From NCBI RefSeq assembly GCF_001613465.1, contig NZ_BDCK01000015.1, positions 703,674 to 767,673 on the forward strand: a DNA stretch of 64,000 bases, read 5' to 3'. Shown here piece by piece: positions 58,525-64,000 of the stretch (position 1 is its first letter; each line of letters opens with the position of its first letter). The notes below the pieces were generated by a model. The model did not search any database, was not told the origin of the DNA, and saw only the letters and a list, made by a program, of their open reading frames with translations. The DNA is from Nocardia niwae NBRC 108934 = DSM 45340 (GTDB lineage: Bacteria > Actinomycetota > Actinomycetes > Mycobacteriales > Mycobacteriaceae). The position numbers were made by a program, and so were the translations under genes.

Positions 58525-59106
58525 CTAACGATGGTCCCCGGCCGGGAACGTCTGCGGGCTGACCAGCCGGCGAGCGGCCAGGACCGTCGCTGCCCGTCGC
58601 TCGTCGACATTGTGGTGGTCGGTGCGGGTGGCGTGCATGGCTGCCGTGCGGGCGAGGTCGGTCAGCATGACGATCAGGGTGATGGGCTGGAAATCCCCAG
58701 TGACCAGCCCCTGGTCTTGCCCCCGGCGGATCTCGGCCAGTTTTCCCGCGATGATGCGGCGGATGGCGTCCTCGGCGGCGGGGATGTGGGTCTGCTCGAT
58801 CTCGGCCCAGGCCTGCAGACGGGCGTTGTCGGGGTGCGTGACGTAGTGGTCGAAGAGACGGCCCACGTAACCGGGCAGATCCGCGGCATCGAGGGCGGTC
58901 TCGTCGGTGGTCTGGGTGACCCATTCCTCGGTGACCGCGGCGTACAGCTCGTCTTTGCCCGCGAAGTACGCGTAGAGCCGGTCCTTGCTCGCCTTCGCGG
59001 CATCGGCGATGCGATTGATGCGCGCGCCTGCGATGCCGTACTGGGCGAACTCCGCTTTGGCCGCGACGAGGATTCGTTCGCGGGTGGCCTGACCTGCTGC
59101 GCGCAT
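58525..59106 (-). CDS. TetR-family regulator
   Basis: 193 residues. TRERILVAAKAEFAQYGIAGARINRIADAAKASKDRLYAYFAGKDELY (core AGARINRIADAAKASKDRLY) is the HTH. A -10-like TAGGAT at 59118-59113 ends six bases before the ATG, which points to a leaderless mRNA. It is divergent from the GXWXG/DUF4334 and alcohol dehydrogenase operon, with two GAACC-N4-GGTTC boxes between. Confidence 0.92.
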   Translation of the reverse strand: MRAAGQATRERILVAAKAEFAQYGIAGARINRIADAAKASKDRLYAYFAGKDELYAAVTEEWVTQTTDETALDAADLPGYVGRLFDHYVTHPDNARLQAWAEIEQTHIPAAEDAIRRIIAGKLAEIRRGQDQGLVTGDFQPITLIVMLTDLARTAAMHATRTDHHNVDERRAATVLAARRLVSPQTFPAGDHR

Positions 59107-59123
59107 GGCCGCATCCTATCTTG

Positions 59124-59141
59124 CCGAACCGGTTGGTTCGG
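59124..59141. promoter_or_regulatory. TetR operator box 1
   Basis: CCGAACC-GGTT-GGTTCGG, perfect seven-base arms. It covers the spacer of the rightward promoter (TTGCCG 59121-59126, TATAAC 59143-59148) and lies just upstream of the leftward -10 box. Confidence 0.75.
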
Positions 59142-59153
59142 ATATAACAGTTG

Positions 59154-59170
59154 CCGAACCAAATGGTTCT
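59154..59170. promoter_or_regulatory. TetR operator box 2
   Basis: CCGAACC-AAAT-GGTTCTG (perfect inner arms GAACC/GGTTC), starting 30 bases after box 1 and preceded by the same TTGC. Three helical turns of spacing put both on one face of the DNA, downstream of the rightward -10 box. Confidence 0.7.
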
Positions 59171-59197
59171 GGAATTGCGTCGGGAACGAGGATGGTT

Positions 59198-59668
59198 ATG
59201 GGCTCAGTGGGGACCGGCTGGCGGGATCTCGCCGCGCGGGACAGCGGGGTGACGGCTGCCGAGCTGGATGCGCTGTGGGCCGACCTGCCCGTGGCGCGCG
59301 CCGAGGACATCCTGGGCGAATGGAAGGGGGCGGCGTTCCCGACCGGGCATCCGCTGCGCAAAGCGCTGTCGGTGAGCCGCTGGTACGGCAAGACCTTTCA
59401 CAGCCTGCTGGACGCGAAGCCGTTGATCTGCCGCGCGGAGGACGGGTCGCTGTTCTCCGATGTCGAACTCGGCGGCGGTGGGGAAGCCACGCTGTGGAAC
59501 ATCGAATTCCGCGGCGAGGTGACCGCCACCATGGTCTACGACAGCCGCCCGGTCTTCGACCACTTCAAATGGCTCGACGAGAACACGCTGATGGGCATCA
59601 TGAACGGCAGGCCCGAGCTGGTGCTCGCCGATGACGAGTACTTCTACTTCCTGCTCGAGCGGGTCTGA
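59198..59668 (+). CDS. GXWXG/DUF4334 protein
   Basis: 156 residues; ATG 59198 with GAGG seven bases upstream (ATG 59192 is the alternative). The GEWKGAAFPTGHPL motif gives the GXWXG domain, and WYGKTFHSLLDAKPLIC to the end (YDSRPVFDHFKWLDENTLMG) the DUF4334 part. These proteins are common beside dehydrogenases in mycobacteria and relatives; function unknown, perhaps ligand binding. It is three bases before the dehydrogenase gene, one operon. Confidence 0.87.
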   Translation: MGSVGTGWRDLAARDSGVTAAELDALWADLPVARAEDILGEWKGAAFPTGHPLRKALSVSRWYGKTFHSLLDAKPLICRAEDGSLFSDVELGGGGEATLWNIEFRGEVTATMVYDSRPVFDHFKWLDENTLMGIMNGRPELVLADDEYFYFLLERV

Positions 59669-59671
59669 GCG

Positions 59672-60763
59672 ATGGTGACCACCGCCGCTGTGCTCTCGCG
59701 TGACCCGGCCGCGCCCTTCACCGTCGAGACCGTCGAAATCGATGATCCCCGCGACGACGAGATCCTCGTGCGGGTGCGGGCCACCGGCATCTGCCACACC
59801 GACCTGGTCACCCGGGCGGCGGGTGCGGCCGACCAGCCGGTGTTGCTCGGTCACGAAGGCGCCGGAGTGGTGGAGGCCGTCGGCGCGGAGGTTTCCGGTG
59901 TGCGGCCGGGCGACCGGGTGGTGCTGACCTTCCGGCACTGCGGCACGTGCCGCAACTGCCGAGCGGGACGGCCGGCGTATTGCGCGCGAGCGGCGAGACT
60001 CAACCAATTCGGCGCCCGGGCGGACCGATCCGCCCGGGTCACCGTCGCGGGAACTCCGGTGCGGGACGGGTTCTTCGGCCAGTCCAGCTTCGCCGCGTAT
60101 GCCTTGACCACCGCCGACAACACCGTGGTCGTCGACACCCCGATCGATCCCGCGATCTCGGCGCCACTGGGCTGCGGGTTCCTGACCGGAGCCGGAGCGG
60201 TGCTGAACGTGCTGCGGCCGGACCCGGAATCTTATGTCGTCGTTTATGGCGCGGGCCCGGTCGGGATGGCGGGCGTGCTGGCGGCACTGGTGTGCGAGGT
60301 CGCCGAACTGGTGGTGGTGGAACCGTCACCGGCGCGGCGGGCGCTCGCGCTGGAACTCGGCGCCACCGCGGCTCTGGATCCGGCAGCCGACGACATCGTG
60401 CCCGCGATCCGGAAGCTGACCGGCGGCGGGGCGACGCACGCTCTCGACACCACGGGATCGGCGCGGGTACTGGCCGCCGCGGTGGCGGCGGCCGCGATCG
60501 GCGGCACCGTTGTCGCGGTCGGTCTGGGTACCGGGATCCCCGAGATCGACCTGCGGGACATCGTGTTGGGCGGCAAAGCGATCCGCGGCTGCCTCGAAGG
60601 CGACGCGGTGCCCGCGACCTTCATCCCCCGACTGCTGCAGCTGCATGCCGCCGGACGGTTCCCCATCGACCGGCTCGTCGCGACGTACCCGCATACCGAC
60701 ATCAATGCCGCGCTCGCCGACCAGCGGGCGGGGACGGTCGTCAAACCGGTCCTGACCTGGTGA
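59672..60763 (+). CDS. Zinc-containing alcohol dehydrogenase (class III / aryl-alcohol type)
   Basis: 363 residues. Catalytic zinc site GICHTDL and GHEGAG, structural zinc site with four Cys in HCGTCRNCRAGRPAYC, cofactor motif YGAGPVGMAG. The later part LGGKAIRGCLEGDAVP and HTDINAALAD are typical of the AdhB/benzyl-alcohol-dehydrogenase group. It would oxidise primary alcohols with NAD. Cotranscribed with the GXWXG/DUF4334 gene under the twin TetR boxes. Confidence 0.92.
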   Translation: MVTTAAVLSRDPAAPFTVETVEIDDPRDDEILVRVRATGICHTDLVTRAAGAADQPVLLGHEGAGVVEAVGAEVSGVRPGDRVVLTFRHCGTCRNCRAGRPAYCARAARLNQFGARADRSARVTVAGTPVRDGFFGQSSFAAYALTTADNTVVVDTPIDPAISAPLGCGFLTGAGAVLNVLRPDPESYVVVYGAGPVGMAGVLAALVCEVAELVVVEPSPARRALALELGATAALDPAADDIVPAIRKLTGGGATHALDTTGSARVLAAAVAAAAIGGTVVAVGLGTGIPEIDLRDIVLGGKAIRGCLEGDAVPATFIPRLLQLHAAGRFPIDRLVATYPHTDINAALADQRAGTVVKPVLTW

Positions 60764-61168
60764 GCCCACCGAAGTAAGGCGTGTGCGACGAGGGGCGGGC
60801 GTACGACGAGCCGACGGAGTGCTGGGCGAGCTGGGGCGACTACGACCGCCAGCGGGACGCTCGCGCGCTCGGCGCTTCTTCCATGCGCGCAGAGTGTCGT
60901 AGTGCCGCGCCGGTCAGCGCGGGCGTGCGGCGATCGTGGTGGTGACGTCGACGGTTTTGGCGCACACGTCCCAATCGGCGCCCGTTCGCTGCGAGTCGGC
61001 CACCTACGCGGTCGGCGCACCACGGCGCCGCTACGGCGAGCAGTGGGGCGCGTGGCCGGATGCCGCGCTACTGCACGTGGTTGGTGCGGTTCAAAAGGGG
61101 GATATCCCGCGAAAGGGCCGGGTGCGGGTGAGGCATGCGGCTGCCCGAGAACGCAGGAAGGGGCTGGC
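60764..61168. other. Gap of 405 bases before cydA
   Basis: Several short open frames cross this gap on both strands, but none has a good start, a family motif or consistent codon use. A GGGATATCCC palindrome lies at 61099-61108, about 60 bases before cydA, and could belong to its promoter region. Nothing else is seen. Confidence 0.4.
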
Positions 61169-62590
61169 ATGGTGTCGAGCACACTCGCCGCGCTCTACCA
61201 GGCGTCGGCAGAGGGGCCGCCCGGTCTGCTGCCCGCGCGCCAGCAAATGGCGTTCTCACTGGGCTGGCACATCGTGCTCGCGTGTTTCGGAGTCGCGTTC
61301 CCCGCCATGATCTACGTCGTGCATCGCCGCGGCATCGTCCGCGACGATCCGGTGGCCCTGGGGTTGGCGAAGCGGTGGGCGACGGTGTCGGCGATCCTGT
61401 TCGCCATCGGCGCGGTCTCCGGAACGGTGCTGAGCTTCGAAATGGGTCTGTTGTGGCCGGGGCTGATGGGCCGCTACGGCGACGTGCTGGGCTTGCCCTT
61501 CGCCTTCGAAGGACTGTCGTTCTTCATCGAAGCGATCTTCCTCGGCATCTACCTCTACGGCTGGGGCCGGATGGCGCCGCGGCTGCACCTCGTGATGCTG
61601 GTGCCGATGGGCGTCGCGGGGGTGGTCGGCACATTCTGTGTGGTCAGCGTCAACGCGTGGATGAACAACCCGACCGGCTTCCGGCTCGTCGACGGCGAAG
61701 TGACCGAGGTGAATCCGTGGCGAGCGATGTTCAACGACGGCGTCTACCTGCAGTTCGCGCACATGTGGGTCGGGGCGTTCATGGTCGTCGGATTTCTGGT
61801 GTCCGGGGTCTACGCGGCCGGTCTGCTGCGGGGACGCCGCGACGCACACCACCGGCTGGGGTTCACGGTCCCGTTCGTGTTCGCCTCCGTCGCCGCGCTC
61901 GCGCAGCCCCTCATCGGACATGTTCTCGGGATGCGCGTGCACGACACGCAGCCATCGAAGCTGGCCGCCTTCGAACTCGCGCCGGCCGCTGAAGGACCGG
62001 CCCCACTGCGATTGGGTGGCGTCCTCGTCGACGGTGAGGTCAAAGGAGCGCTCGAGATCCCCCGGCTGGGTTCGATCATCGCCCGCAACTCCTTGACCGC
62101 CCCGGTGCCCGGTCTGGATTCCATACCCCCAGAGGATCGGCCGCCGGTGAATCTCACCCACCTCGCCTTCCAGAGCATGGTCGCCATCGGTACCCTGCTC
62201 GCGCTCATGGTGACCGTGTTCTGGCTGTCGCGCTGGCGGCGCCGCGACCTGCTGGCCGAGCGCTGGTTCCTGGGCGCGGCGGTGGCCGCGGGTCCCGTGG
62301 CTGTTCTCGCGCTGGAATGTGGCTGGATCGCCACCGAAGTGGGCCGTCAGCCGTGGACGGTTTGGCAGGTGCTGCGCACGACCGACGCCGCCAGCACGAG
62401 CACCGGCCTGTGGTGGAGCTATATCAGCGTGCTGCTGGTGTACATCGGGATGACGGTGGGCGCGATCGTCGTCCTGCGGTCCATGGCCCGCCGCTGGCGC
62501 ACCGGCGCCACGACCATCACCGCTCCCTACGGGCCGGGAGCGTCGCCGGTCGACCAGGCGCAGCGCGCCCGCAGCGTCGGAAAGCGGTGA
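61169..62590 (+). CDS. cydA: Cytochrome bd-type quinol oxidase subunit I
   Basis: 473 residues; ATG 61169 after GGAAGGGGC. RQQMAFSLGWHIVLACFGV carries the heme b595 His region, FAFEGLSFFIEAIFLGIYLYGW the central helices, and GWIATEVGRQPW the C-terminal motif. The Q loop is short, as in the CIO/short-loop type. It oxidises quinol and passes electrons to the di-heme site; high oxygen affinity supports growth at low oxygen. First gene of cydAB; no cydDC in the window. Confidence 0.95.
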   Translation: MVSSTLAALYQASAEGPPGLLPARQQMAFSLGWHIVLACFGVAFPAMIYVVHRRGIVRDDPVALGLAKRWATVSAILFAIGAVSGTVLSFEMGLLWPGLMGRYGDVLGLPFAFEGLSFFIEAIFLGIYLYGWGRMAPRLHLVMLVPMGVAGVVGTFCVVSVNAWMNNPTGFRLVDGEVTEVNPWRAMFNDGVYLQFAHMWVGAFMVVGFLVSGVYAAGLLRGRRDAHHRLGFTVPFVFASVAALAQPLIGHVLGMRVHDTQPSKLAAFELAPAAEGPAPLRLGGVLVDGEVKGALEIPRLGSIIARNSLTAPVPGLDSIPPEDRPPVNLTHLAFQSMVAIGTLLALMVTVFWLSRWRRRDLLAERWFLGAAVAAGPVAVLALECGWIATEVGRQPWTVWQVLRTTDAASTSTGLWWSYISVLLVYIGMTVGAIVVLRSMARRWRTGATTITAPYGPGASPVDQAQRARSVGKR

Positions 62591-62592
62591 CC

Positions 62593-63627
62593 ATGGATCT
62601 CTCGGATGTGGTCGCGACGGCGATGTTCACCGGGGTCGTGCTGTACGCGCTGTTCGGTGGCGCGGACTTCGGCTCCGGATTCTGGGACCTGACCGCGGGC
62701 GGGCCCCGGCGCGGCAGCCGCCTGCGAGTGCTCGTCGACCACAGCATCGGACCGGTCTGGGAAGCCAATCACGTGTGGCTGATCTACATCCTGGTGTTCC
62801 TGTGGACCGCCTACCCGACCGTGTTCGCCGCGGTCATGACCACTCTGTTCATCCCGATGAGCCTGGCCCTGCTCGGAATCGTGCTGCGCGGAGCGAACTT
62901 CGCGTTCCGCAAGTACTCCGCGACCCTGCATCAGGCGCGCCTGTTCGGCGCGTTGTTCGCCGGCGCGTCGCTCATCACGCCGTTCTTCTTCGGCACCGCT
63001 GTCGGCGCGATCGCTTCCGGCCGGGTGCCCGCCGAGGGGTACGGCGACCGGGTGCGGTCGTGGCTGAATCCGACCTCGATCCTGGGGGGCACGCTGGCTG
63101 TCGGAACGTCCGCCTTCCTGGCCGGGGTCTTCCTCACCGCGGACGCGGCGCGTTCGGGTGACGACACACTCGCCGGTTACCTGCGTTCCCGCACGCTGAT
63201 CGTCGGTGGCGTGACCGGTGCGGTCGCGATCGCGGCGATCGCTCCGATCCGGCACGACGCACCGACCCTGGGGGCAGGACTGCTCGGGCGCGCCCTGCCG
63301 CTGATCGTATTGTCGGCCGCAGCGGGCGTGCTCACCCTGGTCCTGGTGTACCGCCGTCGCTTCGCGTGGGCGCGGGTGCCCGCGACGGTCGCGGTCGCCG
63401 CGATCGTCATCGGGTGGGCGGTCGCGCAGACGCCGTGGATCCTCGTCGACCAGATGCTCATCGCCGATGCCGCGGGTGCGCGCGCGACCCTGCTCGGACT
63501 GCTCGCCGTGGTCGCGGTCGCCGCCGTCACGGTGCTACCCGCTCTCGCCTATCTGTTCTGGCTCACCCAAACCGACGCGTGGGTCCGCGACGAGCCCGCT
63601 CCGGTGGGATCTCCGGAGAAGGCGTAG
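62593..63627 (+). CDS. cydB: Cytochrome bd-type quinol oxidase subunit II
   Basis: 344 residues from ATG 62593; a GTG at 62587 overlaps the cydA stop as GTGA and could equally be the start. FGGADFGSGFWDL, IGPVWEANHVWLIYILVFLWTAYP and LRGANFAFRKY are standard CydB motifs. About eight membrane segments. It pairs with CydA and binds no quinol itself. Confidence 0.95.
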   Translation: MDLSDVVATAMFTGVVLYALFGGADFGSGFWDLTAGGPRRGSRLRVLVDHSIGPVWEANHVWLIYILVFLWTAYPTVFAAVMTTLFIPMSLALLGIVLRGANFAFRKYSATLHQARLFGALFAGASLITPFFFGTAVGAIASGRVPAEGYGDRVRSWLNPTSILGGTLAVGTSAFLAGVFLTADAARSGDDTLAGYLRSRTLIVGGVTGAVAIAAIAPIRHDAPTLGAGLLGRALPLIVLSAAAGVLTLVLVYRRRFAWARVPATVAVAAIVIGWAVAQTPWILVDQMLIADAAGARATLLGLLAVVAVAAVTVLPALAYLFWLTQTDAWVRDEPAPVGSPEKA

Positions 63628-63857
63628 AAGCCGGCAAAGGCCCTGGCCGACCCTCTGGGTCCGCGGCGGATAACCGTGTGACGGATTCCAGGGCAGGTAC
63701 CGAAAGAACGGTTTGTTTACGGGCGCCGGTGGTACCCGGTGCACGTATCGGCTCGACAGCGCGGTCGTGCCGGTACGCAATCGGGGCATCCCATCGCTCG
63801 CGAACCCAGAGCAGGAGATGCCTCTTCTGAGGATTGACGGCGCAAAGGATCTGCATC

Positions 63858-63998
63858 GTGATCGAGGACGGAAACGTGCCCAGCATCGACGACGACGGAG
63901 ACCGGATCATCTGGCCCGAGTCCAGCACTTTGAGCGCATGGTGGGCGGATGTCATGGGCCACCGCTTCCCCCGGACGCAGACCACGACATCGAGTTGA
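63858..63998 (+). CDS. Possible small protein (46 residues), unknown
   Basis: GTG 63858 has AAAGGA eight bases upstream and opens an acidic frame (PSIDDDGDRIIWPES, then SAWWADVMGHRF). No family is recognised. The stop lies at the window edge. Bases 63628-63857 before it show no gene. Confidence 0.35.
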   Translation: MIEDGNVPSIDDDGDRIIWPESSTLSAWWADVMGHRFPRTQTTTSS

Positions 63999-64000
63999 CG

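Noticed and set aside
60902..61168. N-terminal extension of cydA
   Set aside because: The upstream residues are unlike any CydA, and ATG 61169 gives the standard quinol-oxidase N-terminus.
1..64000. CRISPR arrays, insertion sequences, prophage genes, rRNA
   Set aside because: No repeated spacer-repeat pattern, transposase, integrase or phage structural motif was found on either strand.

Overview
The window is 64 kb of very GC-rich DNA with actinobacterial gene structure: many GTG starts, GTGA/TGATG stop-start overlaps, leaderless promoters and hairpin terminators without a T tract. An MspA-type porin, a DUF6764-like secreted protein, a UPF0182 membrane protein, a GH15 trehalase-type enzyme and several Ksh/Hsa-type steroid enzymes point to a mycolic-acid-containing actinomycete, most likely Nocardia or a close relative. 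No rRNA, convincing tRNA, CRISPR array, insertion sequence or prophage was seen.

Layout. (1) 1-2043: the 3' end of a large unknown protein and a secreted tyrosine phosphatase. (2) 2044-17807: a catabolic island for steroid-type rings. It holds a flavin-dependent ketosteroid dehydrogenase, KshA/KshB (9-alpha-hydroxylase), HsaA/HsaB (two-component flavin hydroxylase), HsaC (extradiol dioxygenase), HsaD (meta-cleavage hydrolase), an SDR/PEP-mobile-domain fusion, a cluster-borne RibBA, three regulators (LuxR/ATPase, PadR, IclR) and a 75-residue Cys-rich protein. Four intergenic sites share the pattern ATATGC-N4-TCGA-N-ATA. (3) 17830-26616: a TetR/YhgE-like membrane protein pair with a long operator, a BTAD (SARP-like) regulator, a trypsin/alpha-beta-hydrolase fusion, UPF0182 and DUF2165 proteins. 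(4) 26858-36531: msrBA, a diiron-type hydrolase with a polytopic membrane partner under a TetR palindrome, an F420-type protein, a P450, an oxidoreductase relic, a CocE/NonD hydrolase and a TetR. (5) 36552-45329: a divergent photolyase followed by a hemerythrin remnant, Mn catalase, an NAD epimerase, GH13 and GH1 glucosidases, an SDR and TerD; a stress and sugar neighbourhood. (6) 45438-50686: the crtE-crtI-crtB carotenoid operon, a secreted protein and a divergent CarH/LitR-like MerR regulator that lacks key photochemical residues. (7) 50830-64000: two LLM flavin monooxygenases, TetR/DUF6463, an aldo-keto reductase relic, MspA porin, GH15, TetR/GXWXG-DUF4334/alcohol dehydrogenase with twin operators, and cydAB.

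How the genes work together. In the island, 1-dehydrogenation, 9-alpha-hydroxylation, A-ring hydroxylation, meta-cleavage and C-C hydrolysis are all encoded, but the enzymes that finish the released C5 and C/D-ring acids are absent, so the island is a ring-opening module that needs help from elsewhere. RibBA would supply flavin for its FAD/FMN enzymes. The carotenoid block makes phytoene and desaturates it; no cyclase is present. Much of the rest follows one design: a TetR gene divergent from its target with a palindrome over both promoters.
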